Origin: Chrysomallon squamiferum
Lineage: Eukaryota; Mollusca; Gastropoda; Neomphalida; Peltospiridae
DNA length: 64,000 nt
NCBI GenBank assembly: GCA_012295275.1
Contig: CM022674.1
Span: 8,642,260-8,706,259 of the forward strand
Direction: 5' to 3'
Both the position numbers and the translations under genes were made by a program. The notes under the pieces are model-generated. The model saw nothing but the letters and a program-made list of their open reading frames with translations. It had not been told where the DNA came from and searched no databases. Shown here piece after piece: positions 35,083 to 50,238 of this stretch. Position 1 is the stretch's first letter. The number at the start of each line of letters is the position of its first letter.

Positions 35083-38000
35083 CATCACATTTAATTAATA
35101 TAAAAAACAATGAAATTTAGAATATAAGTAGTCCTGTGAAATGTACAACGTCATCTCAATAATTTTCATGTCAAATCAGAAACAAGCAGAAATAAACTAA
35201 TATATGCAACCACTTATTCAGGTTTAATGTCTGGATTCAGTTATACATTTAGTTTCAGAGTTAGTTTCAGTTACTTGAGGGTTAAATTCAGAGTTATTTC
35301 AAGGTTAATTTCAGAATTATTTGAAAGTTAATATCAGGGTTAATTTTATAACTAAATTCTGATTTTTAATTACATTTTTATTAGGGATATGGTTATTTAT
35401 ATGAATCATTTAATCCTTTTTAATTCATACTAGAATGCTGACACATAGTAAACCTTTCCACATAATCTTTACATGTCTAAATTATTAATGTTTTCAAGTA
35501 AGATTATTTCTTGTCTTAGTTACAGCTATTGCAAAAATGCATATTTCATTTCTGACAATCAATTTTGTAGAAAAGAGTATGAATATATAGCTGAAAAAAT
35601 TATTTTAACAGTTAGTATTATTTAATTTAAATATAAAATAAGCTTTATTACCAATACACCATTTCTTGTTATAAATTTATCACCAAAAGAATTTACCAAA
35701 AAAAAAAAAGAGGGAAAAAAAGGAAAAATAGAAGAAAATTGTAAAATTAAAAGAAATAAAAAGAAAGTAAAAATAACTAATTTTACACTGCAAGTTTACA
35801 AAGAGAACAGTTTTATTTACAAACATTCTGATATCAACTCACATAAACTAATGTGTGCTAAGTAAAACATCTGATATCAACTCACATAAACTAATGTGTG
35901 CTAAGTAAAGCATCTGATATCAACTCACATAAACTAATGTGTGCTAAGTAAAACATTCTGATATCAACTCACATAAACTAATGTGTGCTAAGTAAAACAT
36001 CTGATATCAACTCACATAAACTAATGTGTGCTAAGTAAAACATCTGATATCAACTCACATAAACTAATGTGTGCTAAGTAAAACATCTGATATCAACTCA
36101 CATAAACTAATGTGTGCTAAGTAAAACATTCTGATATCAACTCACATAAACTAATGTGTGCTAAGTAAAACATTCTGATATCAACTCACATAAACTAATG
36201 TGTGCTAAGTAAAACATCTGATATCAACTCACATAAACTAATGTGTGCTAAGTAAAACATCTGATATCAACTCACATAAACTAATGTGTGCTAAGTAAAA
36301 CATCTGATATCAACTCACATAAACTAATGTGTGCTAAGTAAAACATCTGATATCAACTCACATAAACTAATGTGTGCTAAGTAAAACATCTGATATCAAC
36401 TCACATAAACTAATGTGTGCTAAGTAAAACATCTGATATCAACTCACATAAACTAATGTGTGCTAAGTAAAACATCTGATATCAACTCACATAAACTAAT
36501 GTGTGCTAAGTAAAACATCTGATATCAACTCACATAAACTAATGTGTGCTAAGTAAAACATTCTGATATCAACTCACATAAACTAATGTGTGCTAAAACA
36601 TCTGATAAAACATCTGATATCAAAACATCATATCAACTAAAACTAATGTGTGCTAAGTAAAACATCTGATATCAACTCACATAAACTAATGTGTGCTAAG
36701 TAAAACATCTGATATCAACTCACATAAACTAATGTGTGCTAAGTAAAACATCTGATATCAACTCACATAAACTAATGTGTGCTAAGTAAAACATCTGATA
36801 TCAACTCACATAAACTAATGTGTGCTAAGTAAAACATCTGATATCAACTCACATAAACTAATGTGTGCTAAGTAAAACATCTGATATCAACTCAAAGTAA
36901 AACATTCTGATATCAACTCACATAAACTAATGTGTGCTAAGTAAAACATCTGATATCAACTCACATAAACTAATGTGTGCTAAGTAAAACATCTGATATC
37001 AACTCACATAAACTAATGTGTGCTAAGTAAAGCATCTGATACAAGTTAGTAACGTATGTCTCTTGCTGTCTGACTCAGGTGACTGCAGAAACATAAAAGA
37101 AAAAGTAAAAGATGAAATAGAAGTGTCTATAAATACATTATACAGATCTCAGTTCATCACGTGTAGACTGAATACTGAATATGATAAGTAACTTTTCTGA
37201 ATGACAGATAAAAAAGTGTAACTAGATCTGTATTGTCAGTCTTAATGGAAGAGTAAAGCACAGATACAAATCTCAGTCACATATTAATCACATGGCTGTG
37301 TTACATTAACTTGAAATATTGAAGCTATTACGTGCTATTTATAGTGCATGTTTTTACTATATATATATATTTTTTTTTTTTCAACCTTTGTTCACATTAC
37401 CATAATTTTGTTTTTCAATGCAGAAGAGGTTGGTAACATAAAACATGATTAAAAGACTGAAAAGTAGACTTGTTAAAACATTAGTTATATGTACACTAAT
37501 AATGAAACGTCCTTATAAGCTCACTGTCAGGTCACCACATACCACAACATTTATTTGTATCTGATCTTCATTTACACTCACACCTGTATCTGTCATGTTT
37601 TAATTTTTTTAATTTGAATTATGATAAACACTAAATGACAAGATAAACAAATAAAAAACTAAAAGACACTAAATAAATAAAATATTTTAACACCAACCAA
37701 ACAAAACACTGACTGCTGACAAGTGAGTGTCAAAACTGAGTTCACACTAGAGTTAACTCCCTTAGCAAACTGACTGTGAAATCTGGCTGAACAAACAAAC
37801 TAATAATAAAGTGTGGCAGTTACATCGGTCATTCATGCTGAAGAATGTGCAGCCAATTATGGAAACTGTAAGGAAGTGTAATTTGGGGAAGTAAATAGAA
37901 TAAACATTTTTCTTATTCCTTTCTTAGCACAAGCTCCAGTTCACTCAAAATGCCATAAGATTTTTAATTTTCTAGATAAATAGTAATTTTAAATACATGT

Positions 38001-41000
38001 CTGACAGATTTCAAAATAAGGATTGTATCTACCAGCATAATAAAAGAGAAATAAATAAATAGTTTTAATTAATTTTGTTTTGTGTCACTAGCTCACTTTG
38101 ACCAATTAGATACTTTCTGGAATTTGCTAATTGCTAACATGTCCAGAATAAAATAAAATAAAATGTTAACAGCATGTGAATCTTCATATGTGACTTGTCA
38201 CTGACATTAAAACATGTTTAACTGGGAAAGAGAATATGTACCACCCTATTTAGTAATAGCTAGAACTGGAAAAAAGTGTTTATTGCTATTAAAACAAAAA
38301 CTCTTTACCTGCAATCTGTTCCTGTGTGTACTTGGTCAAACACAAACTTTATGTTTATAAACAAACATATCACTTTTCTTTCTCAAACCCTTAACAGATA
38401 TAAAGCTGCATAAAACATAAATAAGTAATATTTCACCTTAGATTTACATGCATCTTGAATGAATCCTGTGCTCTGAGCCAGTGTAATTACTCAGTCTCTT
38501 TGGAAAACCTCATCAATTGCTTCATATTGAATAATTCATGAGGTGTGCTGACAGATAGATGACATGAAGATGTCAGAGAAGACATCTCACTTGTAATGGA
38601 CATGTGTCAGTGGTAAAAACAGAAAAATATTCATTTTATTAACGTAACAGATGCTGAATACAAACTGTATCACATTGCACACTCAGCTAATACATCACAT
38701 AGTTAGACTGTGATGTAATGTGAACAGAGGCAGGTAAAGCTGTTACATACAGTTTCAGTTGTTGTGAGTTTGGATAACGTGTGTTATTAATTATTAACTG
38801 TTTACTGAAACCAGTGGTTAGCCTAGTTACTGGGTGAATGCAAGAAAGATAAAAAAAAAAGGAAGAAAGAAATTTTATTTTGTTCTTTAAAACTAAATCA
38901 ATAAAACATGAAGAAAAAAAAAAAAATTTTTAGCCAGATATGAAAGTTATTTTAAATATAAAAACACTATCGATATCACCATGATAACAAAACCAAGAAT
39001 AAAATGCATTAACAATATGATAAGAGAAACAATAATAGCACTGAACATACATGAAGAACTGTGTATATGTTCTATTTATGTTTATTGTGTTTTTAGGAAA
39101 TTATGATGTCTAGTATTTTATAGCACTTCTATTGAAATTTTACTTAATTATGTAATTGAAGTCTTGTGGAAATCTTAAAACACATTCATAAAATTTGTAC
39201 AGGTGTGTATTCAATAAACAACACAAAGTGAAAGTGTTTGTTACCTGAAGAAATCACTTGTATGTGACACAGAACTGACAAGAAGCAGGTAAGAACCTGG
39301 GACTGGTTTTATCAGGAAGTAAAGTTATCTCACAGCTCTATCTCCATTCGACAAGCCCCAGTTAACAGTTTGTAATAAAAGATGAAATTATAAAAGATAT
39401 AATATTACACATTGTGTGTTCAGAAAGACAAACCTTAGCTTGAACTAAAAATCAGGAAGTTATCAAATTTTAAAAATATCTTTTTTATAATAATAACACA
39501 CATACACACTAAACACACATACACACACTGACATAGACCAGCACTAACATTCTAATATACAGACACACACTAACATTCTAGCATACAGACACACACTAAC
39601 ATTCTAACACAGACATACACTAACATTCTAACATACAGACACACACTAACATTCTAACACAGACACATACTAACATTCTCATACAGACATACAGACACAC
39701 ACTAACATTCTAACACACAGACATACACTAACATACTAATACACAGACACACTAACATTCTAACTCACTGACATACACTGACATTCTAACACACAGACAC
39801 ACACTAACATTCTAACAAACTGACATACACTGACATTCTAACACTGACATACACTGACATTCTAACACACTGACATACACTGACATTCTAACACTGACAC
39901 ACACTAACATTCTAACAAACTGACATACACTGACATTCTAACACTGACATACACTGACATTCTAACACACTGACATATACTGACATTCTAACAAACTGAC
40001 ATTCTAACTCACTGACACACACTGACATTCTAACACACTGACACACACTGACATTCTAACACACAGACACACACTGACATTCTAACACACTGACATACAC
40101 TGACATTCTAACACACTGACATACACTGACATTCTAACACACTGACATTCTAACACACTGACACACACTGACATTCTAACACACTGTCATACACTGACAT
40201 TCTAACACACTGACATACACTGACATTCTAACACACAGACACACACTGACACACACTGACATTCTAACAAACTGACATACACTGATATTCTAACACACTG
40301 ACATACACTGACATTCTAACACACAGACACACACTGACATTCTAACTCACTGACATACACTGACATTCTAACTCACTGACATACACTAACATTCTAACAC
40401 ACTGTCATACACTGATATTCTAACTCACAGACATACACTAACATTCTAACACACTGTCATACACTGATATTCTAACTCACAGACACACACTGACATTCTA
40501 ACAAACTGACATACACTGATATTCTAACTCACAGACATACACTAACATTCTAAAACACTGACATACACTGACATTCTAACTCACTGACATACACTGACAT
40601 TCTAACTCGCTGACACACACTGACATTCTAACACACTGTCATACACTGATATTCTAACACACTGACATACATTGACATTCTAACACACTGACATACACTG
40701 ACATTCTAACACACTGACACACACTGACATTCTAACACACAGACACACACTGACATTCTAACACACTGACATACACTGACATTCTAACTCACTGACATAC
40801 ACTGACATTCTAACTCACTGATACACACTGACATTCTAACTCACAGACATACACTGACATTCTAACTCACTGACACACACTGACATTCTAACTCACTGAC
40901 ATACACTGACATTCTAACTCACTGACACACACTGACATTCTAACTCACTGACATACACTGACATTCTAACACACTGACATACACTGACATTCTAACTCAC

Positions 41001-43398
41001 TGACATACACTGACATTCTAACACACTGACACACACTGACATTCTAACTCAGACACACACTGACATTCTAACTCACTGACATACACTGACATTCTAACAC
41101 ACTGACACACACTGACATACACTGACATTCTAACACACTGATATACATTGACATTCTAACTCACTGACTCACACTGACATTCTAACACACAGACATACAC
41201 TGACATTTTAACACACTGACATTCTAACAAACTGACATACACTGATATTCTAACACACACTGACATTCTAACACACTGACATTCTAACAAACTGACATAC
41301 ACTGATATTCTAACTCACAGACATACACTGACATTCTAACTCACAGACAAACACTAACATTCTAACTCACAGACATATACTAACATTCTAATACACACTA
41401 ACATTCTAAAAACCTACAAACACTAACATTCTAATACACATACACACTAACATTCTAATACACTGACATATACCAACATTCTAACACACTGACATATACC
41501 AACATTCTAATACACACTAACATTCTAATACTACTAACATTCTAATACACATACACACTAACATTCTAATACACTGACATATACCAACATTCTAATACAC
41601 ACTAACATTCTAAAAACCTACACACACTAACATTCTAATACACATACACACTAACATTCTAATACACTGACATATACTAACATTCTAATACACTGACATA
41701 TACCAACATTCTAATACACTGACATATACCAACATTCTAATACACACTAACATTCTAATACACATACACACTAACATTCTAAAAACCTGACATATACCAA
41801 CATTCTAATACACACTAACATTCTAAAAACCTACACACACTAACATTCTAATACACATACACACTGACATATACCAACATTCTAATACACACTAACATTC
41901 TAAAAACCTACACACACTAACATTCTAATACACATACACACTAACATTCTAATACACTGACATATACTAACATTCTAATACAATGACATATACCAACATT
42001 CTAATACACACTAACATTCTAAAAACCTGACATATACCAACATTCTAATACACACTAACATTCTAAAAACCTACACACACTAACATTCTAATACACATAC
42101 ACACTAACATTCTAATACACTGACATATACTAACATTCTAATACACTGACATATACCAACATTCTAATACACTGACATATACCAACATTCTAATACACAC
42201 TAACATTCTAATACACATACACACTAACATTCTAAAAACCTGACATATACCAACATTCTAATACACACTAACATTCTAAAAACCTACACACACTAACATT
42301 CTAATACACATACACACTGACATATACCAACATTCTAAAAACCTAAACACACTAACATTCTAATACACATACACACTAACATTCTAATACACTGACATAT
42401 ACTAACATTCTAATACACTGACATATACCAACATTCTAATACACACTAACATTCTAATACACATACACACTAACATTCTAAAAACCTGACATATACCAAC
42501 ATTCTAATACACACTAACATTCTAAAAACCTACACACACTAACATTCTAATACACATACACACTGACATATACCAACATTCTAATACACACTAACATTCT
42601 AAAAACCTACACACACTAACATTCTAATACACATACACACTAACATTCTAATACACTGACATATACCAACATTCTAATACACACTAACATTCTAATACAC
42701 TGACATATACCAACATTCTAATACACACTAACATTCTAAAAACCTACACACACTAACATTCTAATACACATACACACCAACATTCTAATACACTGACATA
42801 CTAATAAACTGACATATACTAACATTCTAATACACATACACACACTAACATTCTAACACACAGACATACACTAACATTCTAAAAACCTATACACACTAAC
42901 ATTCTAATACACATACACACACCAACATTCTAACACACCAACATATACTAACATTCTAACATACAGACATACACTAACATTTTAACACAGACATACACTA
43001 ACATTCTAACACCCAAAAACTAACATTCAAACACAGAAATATACATTACTGTCAAAAATATTTTCAGTTGCAGCTTTAAAAATAATTGGAACAATAATTT
43101 ATCAATCATACTAATAATAATAAAAATTATTATAAAAACAACAAAGAAACCCAATTTAGTAAAGCCAGTAAATGGTGAAAAAAGTTAGAACCTTAGAAAC
43201 ACATTACCCTTCATAGCTGCTTACTGACATTATTCCTAATGTAACCTTTTGAAAATTCATCTGAATTCAGGTAACATCAAACAGTAGCTTCTGTCAGCAA
43301 ATGTTATAAATATTACTAATTGTAATGTAAGTGTTGTAATATATTTGAAATGTCTTAACAAGTTATCTCAAGTATTCTAAAAATATGTATATTATGTA

Positions 43399-43447
<49 letters not shown>

Positions 43448-43911
43448 ATGTATGTATGTATATGTATATGTATACATATATGTATGTAATAATATGTATG
43501 TGTATGTATGTATGTATTGTAATTATTGTAATTATTTTCATATGTTTATAAACAAGTTGGTTTTACTAAGTACAGATATAACATACAACTCAATTATGGC
43601 AAGGTTCAGGTAAAGTACAGTATTTGCAGGTAATTACTACAGGTACAAAATATATAAGTTAACAAATATGGTTACAAAAATATATAAATGAATATGGGTG
43701 AACTATGATTATAAATATATTCAGGTGTTTGACAAGGTAATTAATGATCAGGTAATTAATATTGTTACATTGTAAACTTATCTGGAGGGCAGCAAAACAC
43801 AATAGTAAAGTTGTGTGCTTCACTGGAACTGTAAATATGACAGAAAACATTTAACTTAATGTGCTAGAAAATATTATTTCTACTTTAACTTCAATAATGA
43901 AAGTCTGAGGC

Positions 43912-43961
<50 letters not shown>

Positions 43962-44442
43962 TTGTAACAGTAGGGAAATCACTTAAAAACATTTGCCAGA
44001 TGTCACTAGAAATTTACTATAAACTACAATTTATTACAATCAGTATATAAAAAATTATTACAACATAATTTCAGTAATAATAATAATAATAATAATCCCC
44101 ATCATCTGATCAAAATATCAAAAAATGTTTAGAAAACCATCATACTTTTTGTCACCTTTGGAAAAGTTTGTAATCCTGTTACACAGTGAAATTAAATATC
44201 TCAGGTTTCTTACTGAAAGTTTTTTGTTTTTGTGTGAGTTAATTAAAAACTACTAGAGGATATCCTGTTAAAGTTCTCCTGTAAGTACTATTTCCATTTA
44301 CCAAATACCGACAGACACAACTGTTAATGTTTGCTGACAACAAATTATTCTTCATAATAATAATTAATTAGTAATAAAAAAATAGAAAGGATGGTAATAA
44401 AGAAATAAAAGTAAAACAAAACAAGAATTTTTATTCTCAATT

Positions 44443-44511
<69 letters not shown>

Positions 44512-45439
44512 TAAAAATGATTAGATATTTTACAGAAGGAATTATTTTATTTGATCCGAAAAACTAAAATGATTTAGGCTAGAAATGTTAGTTGTATACT
44601 GTTATATTCCACAATGATAACCATGTTCACACATGTTAATGTTAGTCAACGCATGCAATATAAAGTTGTAACATTCAATGTATTCTATGTAAATAAGGTT
44701 TAGAATTTTCCACTCTTTGTGTATTAATATAATATAGCTCATGTATATGAATTAAGATGAATGTATAGATGGAAATGTGTAAACATGTTTTTCAGTACTA
44801 ACCTATTTTTTTAATTCATGATGGATCCTTGTGATTTTATTAAAAAGTTAGAAAGTTTTAACAATACATATTATACCCAAACTGCTGAAAATAAGGCTCT
44901 CACTCACACACACAGATATTCAAAGACATATTCACATATACACAGAAATACTTATTTCACCTATATTGAATACTCTGATATATATTATCTACTGTATTAA
45001 TCCTCACATAAGTAACACACACTAACCAGTTCCTAAAGTATAGTTCAAAATAAATATCTCCATTTGTCTCACTCTTTCACTTACATAAAAAATGTACCCC
45101 TCCCACATGCCAGTAACTGAAGCAAAACGCCCGATTCAAAAAGTTTTCATTCATTAATAACCAACCATTTAAAAAAACCAAACACAAAAACTGATTCCAA
45201 TTAACTTTTATCTGTATATTGTTTCATTCTGCAGAGTGTTAAATATATTAATAAAATTTTAGAAATACCATTACTGAAGGAAGTAATACTTACTGGCCAG
45301 ACAAACTGTCTCTGCACTGTGTACAAGTGTACAGTGTAGCACAGAGGACAATCAGTTGATTTACCTGTCTAGGGGTTGTTTCAAAAGTCAAAAAGATACA
45401 TTAAAAGGGGCAAGATATTAATTTACCACATTATAGAAC

Positions 45440-45474
<35 letters not shown>

Positions 45475-48400
45475 CATCTCACAAAACAGGGTTGTTTCAA
45501 AGGTAAAAAAATATATATATATATATATCAAACAGGGGGGTTATTATTAATGCTAGGGTTGTTTCAAAGATAAATATTAAGTCATGATTGTTTTATTTCT
45601 TCTTTTTTTTTCATTTTATTTAAATTATACTGCACAACTATTTAAAAAAATAATAAGAAGAAAAATAAAAACCTCACAGACTGTTTCATAAGTTATATGA
45701 GAGATAATTAAACATTTTGAAAATTCTGCAAAGTCTTGTTTTGAAAGTGAAACACACACACACATATAAAATGAGGAATTATAGTACAATTTTTTCTTTC
45801 TTAAAAAAAGAAATATATTATGTACAATAATAACAAAACTTTGGGTGTCTTAAATGCATATATTAATATAAAACAAGGAATGTTATTTATAATGTACAAA
45901 TAAAAAAAACCTTTTTTTAAATTAAATAATAATTCCTCCATGGTTTATTTCAAAGGTATCTAAAATACTTTAAAATACATTACCATAATACACACCTCTA
46001 CCAGATGAAAAAGATAACAATAAAAAATACAAAAAAGGAAAGGTATCATTTACAGTAATGTTACTGTATGACCACTTCAGCTTATTGCAAGGGTATATGT
46101 AACATATGCCAAACGAGAGATGTGTTTTATACCATATAGAATAATTAGTAAAATATTGTGGGTTCTTCTAAAGTGTATATAAAAATTAATAGATCTAAAA
46201 AGTTATTTATTTATCAATCATTAAAATAATTAAAATATGTATTATTTACAACATTGTAAAAACCACAGAACAAAAACCTTGTTTCAAAGGTACAAAAATA
46301 TGAACTCTTTCTTAAAATGTTCTATATCTCAAACAGTATATGAGTCAGTTCTAGTAAATACACAATTTTGTAATATTTATTTATATTAAATTTATTTATT
46401 TTGTAGCCTATTTATAGAAGGTGACACATAACAAAAAGGTTAATAAGAATTAATACTGATTTGTTAGAGAAATCTATGTATGTCTTGAAATATATTAGTG
46501 AACCTTGAGCAGGTGAAATTAATTACAGGTCAACATGAAACCCCATATATAATTTCAGGTAAATGTCATTGTGAAGGTCAAATACACAATCTTGATATTA
46601 TTTCAAAAAAGAAGAAAACAACAAAAAATCAATAACTGAAGAGAAAATATTTCTTTGAAATCTCCACATACACATCCAGTTCTTGAAAAAAAGGTAAACT
46701 GGTTTAAATGCAAATGATTCTTTAATTCAAAGGCAAGATGTGAAGAGAAAAATAATCACTTACTGTGCAAACACTATTAAATAAAATAACATTAATTAAA
46801 TAAATAAAAAAGAATTAAGAATCAAAATAGAATGCATAAGAATTAAAGTAACCCAAATGTCAGTTGCTATTATAGACTAAACATACAAACACACATACAA
46901 ACACATGACTATTTCCAAAACAAAAACAAAGATTAAACTTTTTTTTTTTAAATATTTTTATCTTCAGATCTTGAGAAATATAAATAGAAGCTTTAAAAAC
47001 TAGTTTTTAAAAATGAAGTGAAATGAAATTAGAATTTGATACCAAGTATGTGTATTAAAACTGTAATATTGAAAAAAATTAGGTAAAAATAATATTTTCT
47101 GTACGTCTGTGTGTCTGTTACTGTGTGTACAGAGGGCAGGCTCTGACACAGGTCAGCTGTTTGAACAGACAGCCAGGCACACAGACTTGCTTCACTCTCA
47201 CCTACCAGGTGTAATTACAGTTATAAACAAAGTGTTAATTAATTAGACAAGTCATCACCTGTCACACATATATATCACTGGTTTAATCTAAACAGGTACA
47301 ATTATTTGTAACCAGATACAATTATTTTTTAATGAAATATACATTTATTACATTTTAAAAAATTAATTATATTTCATTATATTAAAGGATGCTTCATTCA
47401 TATTCAAAATAAAAGAACAAAACAACAAAATAATAAAACAGAAATAGAAATTCATTTAAATATTAAGTTACATAAAATAATCCAACAACAACAACAACAA
47501 CAATAATAATAATAAATAAGTACTTTTGTTTTAAATCCTTTTCTTTACAAAATATTTAGTTATTCTTTTATTCTACATTATCAAGTCACTGACAAATACA
47601 TGCAGACTCTGACAGTATAGTTACTGATTAGAGTTATCAAATCTGTCACACTGTACAAGATTAACTATCACAAAACTCTGATTACAAGGTCAAGGTTACT
47701 TGAAAGTCTGCTCAGCTGTAAAATCACTAAGTTAATTAACTGGTGTAAACGAAACCTGATAACAGCAGGTACAAAGCATGGCTGACACGTTCAAACATTG
47801 TTTCTTTTAGACAAAGACATCCAATCTTAGAAGAGAGTACAATCCAACAAGTACAAAGACATCATTTCTTAGAACAAAGTTTAGATTACTAACAAGAACA
47901 AAGACATCCAATCTTAGAACAGAGTACAATCCAACAAGTACAAAGACATCATTTCTTAGAACAAAGTTTAGATTACTAACAAGAACAAAGACATCCTATC
48001 TTAGAACAAACAGTGTTTATACTCAACAAGAACAAAATCCTCTATTAGAGCAATGTTTAGACACTAACTAGAAGGAAGACAGTCTGTCTTAGACAAAACG
48101 GTGTTTTGTGTGGTATCTAGATGTTCACACAGTCAGAACAGTGACTGAGATGTTTAAGCTTGAACTTTAAGTGAGATTAAATTCACTTATCATTTTCCAC
48201 AGATGCTTTTTTCTGCTAATATTAATTAGTCTTAAGAAAACAACTCAAGCTATCCAAGACAGGAATCCTTTATTATCACAGTTCATCAGACAAAGAAAAA
48301 GACATCAGAAAGACACTGACTTTATTCTAATGAAATACATCCCAATATAATACAGAAATAACTTGTGACTCAGTCTGGTTATTAATTTTGAGCTTACTGA

Positions 48401-48570
48401 AAGTTAATGCCTTTTAATGTTATTATATATGTTATCATCCTGAAATTTGTCCTGATCTTTATAGCTACATTAAAAATTGCTTTATGACTATGTATATGAT
48501 TTTGTATACATGTATATTTACATAATTATGCATTTGTGTGTGTGTATATACATGCAAGTGTGTAAATTTG

Positions 48571-48608
<38 letters not shown>

Positions 48609-48882
48609 GTATTTTTGTGGATATTTAATATGAAGCCAGATTGTGAACAAACCTCCTGCTGCCCCATTTCTGCTGCGTTGTGTAAAGGAGATCCACCAAG
48701 ATTGTCGAGTGTAATGATAGCACCCCCGTGTTTCAGCAACCACTCAACCACTGGAGCGTGACCTCGGCTCGCTCCAAAGTGTAGAGGTGTGGCACCATCA
48801 AAGTCACGGTCATTCGGGTTCATCTGCTGATCCTTAATCTGTAACAGTATTAAATAAGTTAGAGAAAAAGAGGGATTAAGAA

Positions 48883-48934
<52 letters not shown>

Positions 48935-49508
48935 CATAAAAATGCAAGAAAAAAGAAAGTGAGAGAGAGATAAATAAATATGTTTAGATAAAAGATATTT
49001 GGAGAAACATCTAAGTGAAAGAATAACTATGTTTTCTTAGGTTAATTTTTTTTTTAAATGACTTTATATTAATGAAATATATAAACTAAATCTGTCGTAG
49101 TACTCATTATAAACTGGTTTAGAGTAAAAATGGCTGGTTAATAACTTTGAAACATCACTTCCTGACCAATCATATGCATAATCTATTTATAATTCATTTC
49201 AAAATCTATTTATCAAATATTCCCAACTGCAGATAAAACTTATTCTAAAACTATATCATAAAACTGTCATTGCATTCATCCAGTAAAATTTAAAATTCAA
49301 TATGAGAGATAGAGACAGTCATAAACTTTTAAATGTCAGTGTGTTCCCATAACAACAAGTCATGCACAGAGAACACAAGCTGTAAAAGGTCACTGTCTGT
49401 TAGAAACAGGTTCCAAAACAACTGTAAAATAATACAGTGGATCATTCTCAGTTTTCACTTCTACATTTTTACATTCAACTTATATCAGATGTTTCACAAT
49501 GTGTGCAC

Positions 49509-49544
<36 letters not shown>

Positions 49545-49968
49545 CAGTTTTATAATCCTAATTTTACTACACATAATAGTCTAAACTGAGATAACAGTCT
49601 CATAACACTCAGGGATAGAAAGAGGAATTTCAGAAAGTAATTTAAGCAGAAGGTAATTAATTAAAGATATATAACATTGTTAACTCTCTCTCTCCTTCCT
49701 TCCCCTATATCTCTCTCTCTCTTTCTGCAATGAACTTTTACAGGTGTGTCTATTTTACCTTTTTTGATTCAGCAAACATATTTATATTTGTATGCATGTT
49801 ATTGTTTACATGCAAGTTACTATAAGTATATTTATGAATACTCAGTTTATTATTGACAACAACAGTCAGCAGGAAGTTACAATAATATGTCTGTGTGTGT
49901 GTGTGTGTCTGTGTATGTGTGTATGTCTGTGTGTGTGTGTGTGTATGTGTGTGTGTCTGTGTGTGTCT

Positions 49969-50017
<49 letters not shown>

Positions 50018-50096
50018 TGTGTCTGTGTGTGTGTCTGTGTCTCTGTGTGTGTGTCTGTGTCTCTGTGTGTGTGTCTGTGTCTGTGTCTGTGTGTCT

Positions 50097-50128
<32 letters not shown>

Positions 50129-50198
50129 CTGTGTCTCTGTGTGTGTGTGTCTGTGTGTGTGTCTGTGTCTCTCTGTGTGTGTCTCTCTGTGTGTGTCT

Positions 50199-50238
<40 letters not shown>

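Larger units (their letters stand above)
27591..35822 (-). other. Espin intron 3, proximal-to-exon-4 part
   Basis: AT-rich intron. Holds TG-rich sequence (27752-27805), the C-rich minisatellite (29331-29482), CA tracts (31659-31699, 32172-32234) and a TAC/AAT/ATT block (34986-35088). The stretch 33660-33880 is less AT-rich and includes a CCAAT-type TGATTGGCTAATTA. It could be regulatory but nothing is proven. Confidence 0.6.
43046..48652 (-). other. Espin intron 3, part near exon 3
   Basis: AT-rich with (TG)n/(TATG)n, two (GA)n tracts, a poly(A) tract, a diffuse family of TTGTTTCAAAGG-like motifs (45.37-46.31 kb) and an 87-bp tandem duplication (47811-48005). The stretch 47100-47230 is less AT-rich with E-box-type CAGCTG and CAGGTG motifs. 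No exon seen. Confidence 0.55.

Noticed and set aside
35823-37041. Direct repeats with regular period, considered as a CRISPR array
   Set aside because: The whole 43-bp period is repeated without unique spacers, there are no cas genes, and the DNA is a eukaryotic intron.
45443-45473. Poly(A) tract as the tail of a retroposed gene copy
   Set aside because: No coding or SINE-like body and no flanking duplication was seen beside it.
48477-48761. Plus-strand ORF opposite espin exon 3
   Set aside because: It is the antisense shadow of a well-supported ankyrin exon plus a TG microsatellite.
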